A stretch of 64,000 nt of DNA from contig JAHLKV010000001.1 of NCBI GenBank assembly GCA_020444475.1, positions 868,001 to 932,000 on the forward strand. Reading direction: 5' to 3'. Every line of letters begins with the position of its first letter. Position 1 is the stretch's first letter. A program made the translations under genes and the position numbers. This DNA comes from a bacterium (GTDB taxonomy: Bacteria > Zixibacteria > MSB-5A5 > GN15 > FEB-12). The notes under the pieces are model-generated. The model had not been told where the DNA came from. It did not search any database and saw only the letters and a program-made list of their open reading frames with translations. This document shows, piece after piece, positions 42,278 through 51,178 of this stretch.

Positions 42278-43350
42278 GACTGCCTCCGTGCCGCGAGGTC
42301 ACTCATGATGCGGATCATCGTTGCGACATTGTTCTCGAACACCGCTTCGCGCTTGACGCGCTCGAGATTCGCGGTACGCCACGTGTCTTTCGGATCATCG
42401 TTTCTAATGAGCCACTCGACGATATTGCGTAGTGCCTTCTCGTTATAGGGCTCGTACAGAAAGCCGTTGTCGTTCGACAACCACTCCCGAACGCCGGGAA
42501 TATCCGCGGTGATCGGCAGCAAACCAAGACCCATAGCTTCGATCATCGACGCCGGCGACGAGTCCGACAGGGCACTGGACAGATACACGTCGTGGGCGGC
42601 CATGAACTCCATAAATCGATCGCGCGGCAGGCGTTCGTAGATGTGCAATCGATCACCTATCATGGAGCGGGCGTGCAGTGTGAAATGGCCCAAGAGCGAT
42701 CCGGCCGCCGGGAAGGTCAACTCCAGCAGACCGTCGTTGGCAAGTGGCGCCAGAGCTCGAACGAGAAAGAGATTGTTGTACACTTTTTCGTGCGGGCGCG
42801 GGACGATAATCCGAAGTGGTTTGGTCAGCTTGTAGGTGCTTCGGTGGAAAGTCAAAAACGATGACTCTATCCCCCAGGGGATCACGGACGACTTCTTTAA
42901 TGGTGCGATCTTCGCCGCCGCATCGATCAGGTACTGCGAATCACCCGCGAGAAAGTCACTTTGCGAGAGAGCGTAGGCCGTCTTGCGCCGATGGAAGACC
43001 GACTTCTCCGGCACCAGCAGTATGTCCGAGCCCCACAGATTGGTGACGATGGGCGCCAGTGTTCGCACACCCGCTACAGCTGCGAGGAAGCCGTAGCCCG
43101 AGGCGAAGTGCGGATTGATGACGTCGGGCCTAATCCGATGAACCAGCTCCCGAACCTCCGTGGCTGCCAGCATATAGTGCAACTGCCGGATTGGTCCCCG
43201 TTTTCGTAGATGATAGTGGTGCATGTGCCCGTGCTCGAGCGAAGCCACAAACACCTTGCAGCCCTGCCGCCGCAGTTCAGCGACGTACCGCTCGGTGTGA
43301 AATGACCGACTATCGGCCAGCACCATGACATGCAGTCGCCCCTTGCTCAC
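42274..43350 (-). CDS. family 4 glycosyltransferase
   Basis: 358 residues. 'VMVLADSRSFHTERYVAELRRQG' at the start and 'IRPDVINPHFASGYGFLAA' in the N-terminal domain. The donor-site 'FMAAHDVYLSSALSDSSPASMIEAMGLGLLPI' is the GT4 E-x7-E region. GTG start overlaps the previous stop (GTGA). Part of a four-gene coupled glycan block. Confidence 0.88.
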   Translation of the reverse strand: MSKGRLHVMVLADSRSFHTERYVAELRRQGCKVFVASLEHGHMHHYHLRKRGPIRQLHYMLAATEVRELVHRIRPDVINPHFASGYGFLAAVAGVRTLAPIVTNLWGSDILLVPEKSVFHRRKTAYALSQSDFLAGDSQYLIDAAAKIAPLKKSSVIPWGIESSFLTFHRSTYKLTKPLRIIVPRPHEKVYNNLFLVRALAPLANDGLLELTFPAAGSLLGHFTLHARSMIGDRLHIYERLPRDRFMEFMAAHDVYLSSALSDSSPASMIEAMGLGLLPITADIPGVREWLSNDNGFLYEPYNEKALRNIVEWLIRNDDPKDTWRTANLERVKREAVFENNVATMIRIMSDLAARRQS

Positions 43351-44273
43351 CGGATCTTTCCCAACAACGATTTATACACGTAGCATGGATAGCGATAGCT
43401 GATGCCTCCCCATTTCTGCTTGAAGACCTCCAGCCCCTCTGCCTCGGGAGGCGACTGACCGAGATTCAGCCGACGGACACCGGCCGCTCGAAGGCGTTGC
43501 ACGGCGTCGACAAGCAGGGCCTGGTTCGGCTTGAGATGGGATCTGTCCTTGTCGAGACACGACTGCCAGTACAGCGCGTTCTCACCATCGCGGAAGTAGA
43601 TATGCGATGCGGCCAGGTTGTCACCGTCGCGTACTACCGTCCACAGCATGCGCTCGTCCTGTGCGGCAGCCCGGGCGAGCGCCCGATAAAAGTCGTCGGT
43701 GTACCGGGGCGAATCGCCGTGCCGCCGCTCGGTAGCACGGGTGAGGGCGATAAAGTCGTTCGCATCGCGTTCGGCATCAAACTGAGCTGCCAGCACCCCG
43801 TCGCGCTCCGCCTTGCGGATTTCCGACTGAAGTTTCTTGTCGGGCGGCATCCAGTTCGGGTCGGTGATGTCCACCACTGCTGTATCGCACGTCATCGTGT
43901 CGTACTCATTGGGGACGGTAAGGGCTGTGTTGAAGTCGGTGAAATAGACTTTCGTATATCCAAACGATCGCACGGCACCAAACAGCTGCAATTCCGCCTC
44001 TGGATTGAGACTGGAGGAGTCACTCCAATAGATAATCTTCCCCGGCAGACCGTCAGGCATGGCCTGCAAGCGTGCCAGTGGCCCTCGACCGAACTCAACC
44101 GCCGGCAGGGCAGCAATGATCTCACTGTCCTGCTCGGCCACCCACACGGTCGGACGGCCGTCCATCCGGCGCCAGATGTCGAGAAAAGTCCGCGAGGAGT
44201 AAAGCGAAGAGGACGAGAGACAGGCGACAGACTCGTCGGCAAGCTCGTCGATCGATACCCTATGAATGTTCAT
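43347..44273 (-). CDS. FemAB/GNAT-like acyl- or aminoacyltransferase
   Basis: 308 residues resembling the double-GNAT FemAB-like proteins often found in polysaccharide clusters. Landmarks: an N-terminal half with 'SSSLYSSRTFLDIWRRMDGR', then 'LQSEIRKAERDGV', 'ALTRATERRHGDSPRY', 'AASHIYFRDGENALYWQSCLD', 'LKPNQALLVDAVQRLRAAGVRRLNLG'. Family members transfer acyl or aminoacyl groups to sugars or peptidoglycan; the substrate here cannot be told. ATGA overlap with the propeller gene, GTGA overlap with the next glycosyltransferase gene. Confidence 0.75.
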   Translation of the reverse strand: MNIHRVSIDELADESVACLSSSSLYSSRTFLDIWRRMDGRPTVWVAEQDSEIIAALPAVEFGRGPLARLQAMPDGLPGKIIYWSDSSSLNPEAELQLFGAVRSFGYTKVYFTDFNTALTVPNEYDTMTCDTAVVDITDPNWMPPDKKLQSEIRKAERDGVLAAQFDAERDANDFIALTRATERRHGDSPRYTDDFYRALARAAAQDERMLWTVVRDGDNLAASHIYFRDGENALYWQSCLDKDRSHLKPNQALLVDAVQRLRAAGVRRLNLGQSPPEAEGLEVFKQKWGGISYRYPCYVYKSLLGKIR

Positions 44274-46465
44274 TGGCGAACCAGAAGAATCTTGCCTTTA
44301 CCGACGTTACCATCTTCGTCGGTAATCACGAACAGGTAGACGCCGGACGCCACCTCTTTGCCACTGTCATTGACGCCGTTCCACCCCTCGTTGACGTCGA
44401 CCGTAGCAACCAGATCGCCGGCGACGGAGAAAATACGAACGGTGCCGGCGCGGTTGAAATTGAAACGAAGGCGATCGGAAGCCGCGCCGGCCATATACGG
44501 ATTCGGGAATGCCAGTACCTGCTCGATATCATCGGTTGGCGTACCGAAGCGAGAGAAGAGCCGGGAAAGGCCGAAATTGGTTGCGATATAGAGATCCCCG
44601 GTTGTCGGATCGAGTGCCATGCCGCGGGGTTCATTGTCCACCAGTCCGGAGTTGCTGGTGGTGTAGACGGTCACGGAGCCATCGGTGATGTCATAAAAAG
44701 CCAGTCCGTTGCGGGCGCCGATCCAGACATTGCCGCGACCATCGATCTCAAGAGTCGCGATATCCGGTCCGAATCCGAACGGCAGGTCGACGGTTTCGAA
44801 GATGTCACGGCCCAGCTCAATCTGGTAGCGGGAGAGGCCGAAGTTGGTCCCGACCCACAAAGCGCCATCGGGTGCATACCGCACGGTACGCACGGTGTTC
44901 GACACGAGATTGTTATCGTCTTCCGTGAGATGTCGGCACGTGACGGTCGATGCAAAGGGTCGGCAGAAAAAGACGCCGTTGTTGTCGGTGCCGATCGCCA
45001 GTTCACCGTTCATGTAGTCCAGCGAGATGATTGTATTGTCACTCAGTCCCTGCACGACTCCGATCGATTGCCAGGCGCCGGGGTTGTCGACGTCATTGAT
45101 GTCGCAGTAGGCGATCGGATAGCCCGCCACGGGATTGAGTGAGGCCAGGAAGATGTGTCTCTCACTGGCGGTCGCCGCGGAGAGGACGATGTCACCGTTG
45201 CCGTCGACATTGAGCGGCGTGTTAGTCTGGTCGAACTGCCTGACATCGTCGTCGACAATCCTGTAAACACCCGCCCCGAACGTTCCTGCCCAGATGGCAC
45301 CGGCGGAATCAATACGCACTTTCGTAGTGCGACTACCAATTTCGAAGGTCGTCATCAGCCATTCGTCGGCAACGAGCTGTCCCAGCGCTTTGGTATCGAA
45401 CAGCGCGGTGACGACCCCCCCGCCGGTAACCGCAACATCGGCGACGACATTCTCCGGCATGCCTATGTACGGATAGGCAGTAAAAATGCCGGTGGCGTTG
45501 TGATACACTCCACCAGCCTGCACTGCCACCCAGCGAAAGTTTCCATTGTTGTAGCCTGCCACGGGCCGGGTGCCAAACGTGGTCAGCGGGTAGAGCAATT
45601 CCGAAGCACCGTCGGCGACAGAGACAAGTCCCCGGCTGGAATAGACGAAAAGGCTGTCGTTGTTCTCGACCAGGTCGGTGATTTCGCGACTGCCGACGAC
45701 CGGATTGAGCAAAAACGTGACGAAGCCGCCGGACCCTTCCATCTCGAAAAGACCTCCGAACCCGCCGACATACAACCGATCCTCAAACAGCGCCAGTCGA
45801 TTGATCTGGTTGGAGCCAAGCTCGGCGTTGGTGCTGGCATTATACACCGTCCAGTTGGCGGGTGACACGAGCTGCGAAGGCACGGTGCGATCGGCTACCG
45901 CCAGACCGACCGCGGTCGCAAGCCAGATGGAATCTCCGTCGAGGACAATATCGTAGACGGCGGGAAACTGGTTGACCGAAGTGATCCGGAAACGATTCTG
46001 GTACTGCCCGCCCTCGTTGACTTTCGAGAAGAGTATCAGACCGCTGTCGCAGCCGATCCACAGGTTGTCACCGTCGTCTTCTATCGTCAGGAGTCGGAGG
46101 TCACCATAGATCGGTCCGGTGGGAAACACCGTATGGTTGTCGCCGCCGAATCGCACCAGGCGACCATCGCCGGTCACCCACTTCCGGCCGTCAGCATCGA
46201 CTATCATGTCGGTAAGGTCGTTGGTGCCGAGCCCGTCGAGATTGACAGAGGTCTTCCCCGGGGCATTCCGGTCTACGATCCCCAACAGGCCGCCCGATGT
46301 TACGACAAAAAGGGTATCGTCGATCTCACAGAAGCGACGTACATCCGTAAACGATGTCAGGGTCTGCCAGTCGGTCGCGGAAATTGCGGACGCAAGCAGC
46401 AGGATGGTCACGGTCACCCGAATCAGCGCCGTCACGAGCCGCCTATGAATTTTCTTCCAAGCCAT
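44270..46465 (-). CDS. secreted beta-propeller protein with C-terminal sorting domain
   Basis: 731 residues. Signal peptide at about 1-30 ('ILLLASAISA'). Multiple blades of the two-component-regulator-propeller type follow, seen as repeats ending in phrases such as 'WIGCDSGLILF', 'WAGTFGAGVYRI', 'WVGTNFGLSRYQ' and 'WIGARNGLAFYD'. The final 80 residues ('FPNPY' to 'GKGKILLVRQ') are a type IX-like CTD with 'GVNDSGKEVASGVYLFVI'. It is an extracellular protein, perhaps a sugar- or protein-binding scaffold. It overlaps lnt by 34 bp and leads into the FemAB and glycosyltransferase genes. Confidence 0.85.
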   Translation of the reverse strand: MAWKKIHRRLVTALIRVTVTILLLASAISATDWQTLTSFTDVRRFCEIDDTLFVVTSGGLLGIVDRNAPGKTSVNLDGLGTNDLTDMIVDADGRKWVTGDGRLVRFGGDNHTVFPTGPIYGDLRLLTIEDDGDNLWIGCDSGLILFSKVNEGGQYQNRFRITSVNQFPAVYDIVLDGDSIWLATAVGLAVADRTVPSQLVSPANWTVYNASTNAELGSNQINRLALFEDRLYVGGFGGLFEMEGSGGFVTFLLNPVVGSREITDLVENNDSLFVYSSRGLVSVADGASELLYPLTTFGTRPVAGYNNGNFRWVAVQAGGVYHNATGIFTAYPYIGMPENVVADVAVTGGGVVTALFDTKALGQLVADEWLMTTFEIGSRTTKVRIDSAGAIWAGTFGAGVYRIVDDDVRQFDQTNTPLNVDGNGDIVLSAATASERHIFLASLNPVAGYPIAYCDINDVDNPGAWQSIGVVQGLSDNTIISLDYMNGELAIGTDNNGVFFCRPFASTVTCRHLTEDDNNLVSNTVRTVRYAPDGALWVGTNFGLSRYQIELGRDIFETVDLPFGFGPDIATLEIDGRGNVWIGARNGLAFYDITDGSVTVYTTSNSGLVDNEPRGMALDPTTGDLYIATNFGLSRLFSRFGTPTDDIEQVLAFPNPYMAGAASDRLRFNFNRAGTVRIFSVAGDLVATVDVNEGWNGVNDSGKEVASGVYLFVITDEDGNVGKGKILLVRQ

Positions 46466-48015
46466 ACGAATATCAATATACCGCTGATCGAAACCAGTAT
46501 CAAGAATGAGGATAACCCGGCAATGTCACCGTACCGGGTAAAGACGGACTTACTCTCCGAAAGGTTCAGTGAAACCGGCAGGGCGGCGACCGCGTTGCGG
46601 GGCAGTTCTTCACGGATGCGACCGTAGCCGTCGACTACGAATGTCAATCCGCTGTTGGCGGCCCTCGCCATCCAGATCCGGTTTTCCACGGCCCGGGTAA
46701 TGAAGATCCGGGCGTGCATGTAGATCCCGACCGATCCGCCAAACCAGGTGTCGTTTGTTATACCCACAAGGAACCGGGCGCCATCGGAAACCATCTCGCG
46801 GGTGTACTCCGGGAAAGCACACTCGAAACAGATCAGCACGCCGTAATCGACGTCATCGAGACGGAACAGCTTGGCCGAGTCGCCCGGATAGAAGTCCGAC
46901 CACCACTGGACGTCGTAGGTCTTGATAAACGTCAGGTATTCGGACAGGAATTTCTCTCTCAGGAACGGTAACTGATCCTGGTACGGTGATTGTTCCGAAA
47001 ACGGGACGAGTTTTACTTTGTCGTACTGCTCGACAACCCGGCCGGTGGTATCGAACTGGAAGCAGGAATTGAAATGGCGCTGTTCCCCGTCGATTGTGCT
47101 CGCGGCGAGCGCCCCGATCAAATGTGGCGCACCGGACCGTCGGGCGATCCCGCCCAGCCGGGATCGGCAGTAGCTGTCGTGCGTGACATAGCAGGGCGCC
47201 GATGTCTCCGGCCAGATATACAGGTGCGTCGAGGAGTCCTTCGCCGACTGGGCAAGAGAATCGTAGATGACGTAGTTCCGCTCACGAAGCTCCCTCGCCC
47301 ACTTGACATCGAGCGGCACCGATCCCTGCAGCAGGGTAACTTCGTACTTACCGGGCAGCGGAATCGCCGGCATGACAATCCATCCATAGGCGGCCAGCAG
47401 TGCGACGGTCGCGACCGAGACAAAGATCGAACTCAACCGCTTTTCGGGGGACAACTCCGTTCGGAACGCCTGCGCCAGCAGCACATTCACCGCCACGATC
47501 AGCAAGGTGAGCCCATGCACCGAAATGACCGACACGATCTGGAGGATCACCAGATAGTACGCCTGCGAATAGCCGAGGTCCGACCAGGGAAAGGCAAACT
47601 GGCTGAGGGTACGGAAGTACTCGATTCCCGTCCAGAGAAACGGCAGGGCCACCAGCCCGGCAATGGTCCGCCATCGATACAGTTTGTTAAACAAGACAAG
47701 AACCAGCGTATAGTAGAATGCGACGATGACAACCGCCGCCAGCATCCCCGGCGGCGTCACCAGCGCCACCCAGTACAGTGAGAAGAGATTGAAGAAGAAG
47801 CTGAAGAAATACGCCGAGGTGAACACAGCCCGCCCCTCCAGCTTCGAGAAGATCAAGATCGGTCGTACGAGCGACAACCAGGCCAGAAAACCGAACCAGC
47901 CGGGATAAAACGCGAGTGAGAGAAGAAAGGCCCAGACGATAAGCTCCAGCCGCCGCATACGCACAGTGACGTCAGAGGGAAAGAAGAATCGGCCGATCGC
48001 CTTGAGCACACTCAC
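46432..48015 (-). CDS. lnt: apolipoprotein N-acyltransferase
   Basis: 527 residues. About seven N-terminal transmembrane helices (to about residue 215), then the nitrilase domain with the catalytic triad Glu in 'IWPETSAP', Lys in 'YDKVKLVPFSEQSPY' and Cys in 'VLICFECAFPE', and a final transmembrane helix. Lnt adds the third acyl chain to lipoproteins at the outer face of the inner membrane; its presence indicates a diderm. Starts with GTG, 9 bp after gpmI. Confidence 0.95.
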   Translation of the reverse strand: MSVLKAIGRFFFPSDVTVRMRRLELIVWAFLLSLAFYPGWFGFLAWLSLVRPILIFSKLEGRAVFTSAYFFSFFFNLFSLYWVALVTPPGMLAAVVIVAFYYTLVLVLFNKLYRWRTIAGLVALPFLWTGIEYFRTLSQFAFPWSDLGYSQAYYLVILQIVSVISVHGLTLLIVAVNVLLAQAFRTELSPEKRLSSIFVSVATVALLAAYGWIVMPAIPLPGKYEVTLLQGSVPLDVKWARELRERNYVIYDSLAQSAKDSSTHLYIWPETSAPCYVTHDSYCRSRLGGIARRSGAPHLIGALAASTIDGEQRHFNSCFQFDTTGRVVEQYDKVKLVPFSEQSPYQDQLPFLREKFLSEYLTFIKTYDVQWWSDFYPGDSAKLFRLDDVDYGVLICFECAFPEYTREMVSDGARFLVGITNDTWFGGSVGIYMHARIFITRAVENRIWMARAANSGLTFVVDGYGRIREELPRNAVAALPVSLNLSESKSVFTRYGDIAGLSSFLILVSISGILIFVWLGRKFIGGS

Positions 48016-48024
48016 CCGATAGCC

Positions 48025-49563
48025 CTACCCTCGTTTGATCAATGTCTTGCCGGTCATCTCATCGGGGACGGGAAGATTCAGGATGTCCAGTACGGTGGGC
48101 GCGATATCGGCGAGAATGCCACCTTCGCGGAGTGCGAAATCTCCGAGAGCGTGCGAAGGATCGTACACCACGCACGGTACCAGGTTGGTCGTATGCGCCG
48201 TCCAGGGTCCGCCGTTGGCCGGATCGATCATCAGTTCAGCGTTGCCGTGGTCGGCGGTAACGATCGCCACACCACCCTGCTTTTCGATCGCCTCGAGCAG
48301 GCGCCCGAGTCCACGGTCGACCGCTTCGCAGGCCGCTTTGGCGGCGCTGAAGTCACCGGTGTGCCCCACCATATCGCAGTTGGCATAGTTCAGCACGACG
48401 AAGCCGTACTTGCCTGATTCGATCTGCTCGACCGCGTTGTCCGTAACCGGCACCGACGACATCTCCGGCTGCAAGTCATAGGTGGCGACTTTCGGCGACG
48501 GCACCATATACCGGTCCTCGCCTTCGAATTGCTTCTCGAAGCCGCCGTTGAAGAAAAACGTCACGTGGGCGTACTTCTCGGTTTCGGCGGTGCGAAGCTG
48601 CTTGAGGCCGGCGCGCGAGATCACTTCGCCGAGGATGTTGGTCAATTTGATTTTGTCAAAGGCCACGGTCGCTTCGGTGAGCTTGACATCGTAATTGGTC
48701 ATGGTAACGACCGAAACGTCAGTCGCGTTCGGCGCGGTATAGCCTTCGACCGCATGGTGCGCCATGATATAGGCCATCTGTCGCATCCGATCGGCGCGGA
48801 AATTGAACATGATAAAGATGTCGCCGTCGCTGATCAGCCCCTTATCGTCGCCCAGATCGATCACCACCGGGACGATAAACTCATCGGTGACGTTTTTGGC
48901 ATACGAGGCTTTGATCGCGGCGACCGGATCATCGAACTTCTCACCGTCACCATCAACAATCGTGCGGTAGTGTTTCTCGGTTCGCTCCCAGCGACGGTCC
49001 CGGTCCATGCCATAGTAGCGGCCGCCGACCGTAGCGACTTTGCCGGCACCGATCTGCTCAAACTTGTCCATCACCTGCTGGATATAGCCGGCGCCGGAGG
49101 TCGGCGATGTGTCCCGGCCATCCATGAGGGCGTGAAGATACAGCTCTTTGACGTTCTTTCGCTTCGCCAGCTCGGCCAGCGCATAGATGTGATCGAGCGA
49201 AGAGTGCACCTTGCCATCGGAGACGAGTCCATAGAGATGAACGGCCTTTCCGGTGGTGGCCGCCTTTTCCATCGCCTGTGCGAGTGCATCGTTCGTGAAG
49301 AAATCGCCGTCTTCGATTGCTTTGTCGATGCGGGTGATGTCCTGATAAACGACCCGGCCGGCGCCGAGATTGAGATGGCCGACCTCACTGTTGCCCATCT
49401 GTCCATGGGGAAGGCCGACTGCGCGTCCGGAACCATCGATCCGGGTGGACGGCCAGTGAGCGATCAACTTGTCGAAATTGGGCTTGGCGGCGGCGGCGAT
49501 GGCATTGTCGGTGGCGGCTTCGCGTAGTCCGAATCCGTCCATGATGCAAAGAAGTACGGTCAT
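48025..49563 (-). CDS. gpmI: 2,3-bisphosphoglycerate-independent phosphoglycerate mutase
   Basis: 512 residues. 'LLCIMDGFGLRE' with a metal-binding Asp, the phosphorylated Ser in 'GNSEVGHLNLGAGR' (about 62), 'ALMDGRDTSPTSG' and 'IVTADHGNAELM' are diagnostic of the alkaline-phosphatase-fold enzyme. Interconverts 3- and 2-phosphoglycerate with Mn2+. Starts one base after the purM stop. Confidence 0.97.
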   Translation of the reverse strand: MTVLLCIMDGFGLREAATDNAIAAAAKPNFDKLIAHWPSTRIDGSGRAVGLPHGQMGNSEVGHLNLGAGRVVYQDITRIDKAIEDGDFFTNDALAQAMEKAATTGKAVHLYGLVSDGKVHSSLDHIYALAELAKRKNVKELYLHALMDGRDTSPTSGAGYIQQVMDKFEQIGAGKVATVGGRYYGMDRDRRWERTEKHYRTIVDGDGEKFDDPVAAIKASYAKNVTDEFIVPVVIDLGDDKGLISDGDIFIMFNFRADRMRQMAYIMAHHAVEGYTAPNATDVSVVTMTNYDVKLTEATVAFDKIKLTNILGEVISRAGLKQLRTAETEKYAHVTFFFNGGFEKQFEGEDRYMVPSPKVATYDLQPEMSSVPVTDNAVEQIESGKYGFVVLNYANCDMVGHTGDFSAAKAACEAVDRGLGRLLEAIEKQGGVAIVTADHGNAELMIDPANGGPWTAHTTNLVPCVVYDPSHALGDFALREGGILADIAPTVLDILNLPVPDEMTGKTLIKRG

Positions 49564-49564
49564 A

Positions 49565-50617
49565 TCAGTCTGTCAGTCTCACGATCGAACTACCCGGGAC
49601 AATCCGGCCGATTCGGTAAGACGGCTCTCCCTTTTCTTTGAGTCGTTCACTGATCCTGTCGGCATCTTCCGCACCGACCACCAGCACGTAGCCGATCCCC
49701 ATATTGAAGGCATGATACATGTCGTCGGGGTCGACATCGCCGGCATCCTGTAACCAGTGAAAGATCGGAAGGACCGGCCAGGTTCCCTTTTTGATCTCGG
49801 CATCCAGCTTTTCCGGCAGTATACGGTTGAGATTTCCCGGCAGACCGCCGCCGGTGATATGCGCCATACCGTGAATATCGAATTCCTCCAGCAGCGGATG
49901 AATAAGGGGCGCGTAGCAGCGATGCACGGCCATAAGCGCTTCATCGATGGTGGTCCCCAGTTCCGATACCTTCTCGCCAACCTTCAGGCCGGCGATCTCG
50001 AAGGCCACTTTTCGGGCCAGGGTATAGCCGTTGGTGTGCAGGCCGTTCGACGGCAGGCCGATGCAGACGTCCCCCTCGCGGATGGTGGATCCATTGACAA
50101 CCTTGCTCTCGTCCACCATACCAACGATGAAACCGGCCAGATCGTACTCGCCTTTAGCATAGAAGTCGGGCATTTCGGCCGTTTCTCCGCCCAGCAGGGC
50201 CATACCGGCATTCACGCAGCCCCGCGACAGACCATCAACAATGTCCGCGATCACATCGGGGTGCAGCTTGCCGGTGGCGATGTAATCCAGGAAAAACAGT
50301 CCCCGCGCAGCGTGCACGAGGATGTCGTTGACGCAATGGTTGACGAGGTCTTCGCCGACGGTCGTGTGCCGACCGGTCATGAAGGCCAGTTTGAGTTTGG
50401 TTCCGACGCCATCGGCCGAGGAAATCAGCACCGGAGACGAGATACCGTCCAGCCGGGGCTTGAAGAAGCCGCCGAAGGAGCCGATCTGGGACAGGACTGA
50501 TGAGTTGAAGGTCTTGCGGGCCAGGTCCTTAATGCGACGGACCGCCTGTTCGCCCGCTTCAATATCCACACCCGCCTGGGCGTAGTTCAGTTTCTTGCCG
50601 GATGGTTGTGATGACAT
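49565..50617 (-). CDS. purM: phosphoribosylformylglycinamidine cyclo-ligase (AIR synthetase)
   Basis: 350 residues. 'YAQAGVDIEAGEQAVRRI' at the start, 'SADGVGTKLKLAF' and 'HCVNDILVHAARGLFFLDY', then 'GGETAEMPDFY' and 'HITGGGLPGNLNRILP'. Fifth step of purine synthesis. No other pur gene is present; its neighbours gpmI and the carbonic-anhydrase-like gene are metabolic but unrelated. Confidence 0.97.
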   Translation of the reverse strand: MSSQPSGKKLNYAQAGVDIEAGEQAVRRIKDLARKTFNSSVLSQIGSFGGFFKPRLDGISSPVLISSADGVGTKLKLAFMTGRHTTVGEDLVNHCVNDILVHAARGLFFLDYIATGKLHPDVIADIVDGLSRGCVNAGMALLGGETAEMPDFYAKGEYDLAGFIVGMVDESKVVNGSTIREGDVCIGLPSNGLHTNGYTLARKVAFEIAGLKVGEKVSELGTTIDEALMAVHRCYAPLIHPLLEEFDIHGMAHITGGGLPGNLNRILPEKLDAEIKKGTWPVLPIFHWLQDAGDVDPDDMYHAFNMGIGYVLVVGAEDADRISERLKEKGEPSYRIGRIVPGSSIVRLTD

Positions 50618-50693
50618 GCCCCGAATGTATCGGGTTGTTCGGGCGAAGTCAACAGCCGGGGCGGGTCAGGATGCGGAATGAACCGGCTCGAGG

Positions 50694-51092
50694 TCAGTTC
50701 TCCGGCGTTATGTCTACCACCACCTCGGGCTGCCAGCTCTCGCTGATCCATAGCCCGACCACGCGTACGCCGAAATTCCAGGAGAGGATGGTCTCTACGG
50801 ACTTCTTGATCATCTCCCGGTGTTCCTCTTCGGAGACCGGATTCCCGGCGCAGTCGTGGTGCCCGACCAGTACTATCTGGCGTGAACCGTGGCGGTTGAC
50901 GGAAATGTCCACCCGGCCCTTGATTTTGTCATCCTGCCAGATGAGATGCTCGGTCAGCAGCAGATCGACTCCCGGTTCGGTGATGGTGTCGATATAGTCG
51001 ACGCCGAAATGTTCCTTTGCCCAGAGCTGAACCGGTCTCTGGACGCGGCCGTCCATACAGGTGATGGCTGTTGCAAACGTTCCTTCGGGCAT
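50694..51092 (-). CDS. small beta-carbonic-anhydrase-like protein
   Basis: 132 residues. The zinc-site motif of beta-carbonic anhydrases is recognisable: 'CMDGR' (Cys and the Asp-Arg dyad) at about 12-16 and 'GHHDCAGNP' (His and Cys) at about 76-84. The protein is much shorter than the usual 190-230 residues and lacks the N-terminal helices. It may hydrate CO2 or only bind zinc. GGGAGA lies seven bases before the ATG. It sits between rlu and purM with gaps of about 80 bp on each side. Confidence 0.65.
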   Translation of the reverse strand: MPEGTFATAITCMDGRVQRPVQLWAKEHFGVDYIDTITEPGVDLLLTEHLIWQDDKIKGRVDISVNRHGSRQIVLVGHHDCAGNPVSEEEHREMIKKSVETILSWNFGVRVVGLWISESWQPEVVVDITPEN

Positions 51093-51152
51093 GGCTAATC
51101 TCCCAGCGTTCTAAGTGTCCGATGGATCGATCCGAGCAGCTTCCGGACCAAC

Positions 51153-51178
51153 CGTTAAGCCGAAGATACGGCTTAACG
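51153..51178. other. 10-bp perfect hairpin overlapping the rlu stop codon
   Basis: CGTTAAGCCG (51153-51162), AAGATA, CGGCTTAACG (51169-51178). The rlu TAA (51175-51173) lies inside one arm. No T run follows on either strand, so it is not a classical terminator; it may pause or stabilise the mRNA between rlu and the next gene. Confidence 0.7.
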
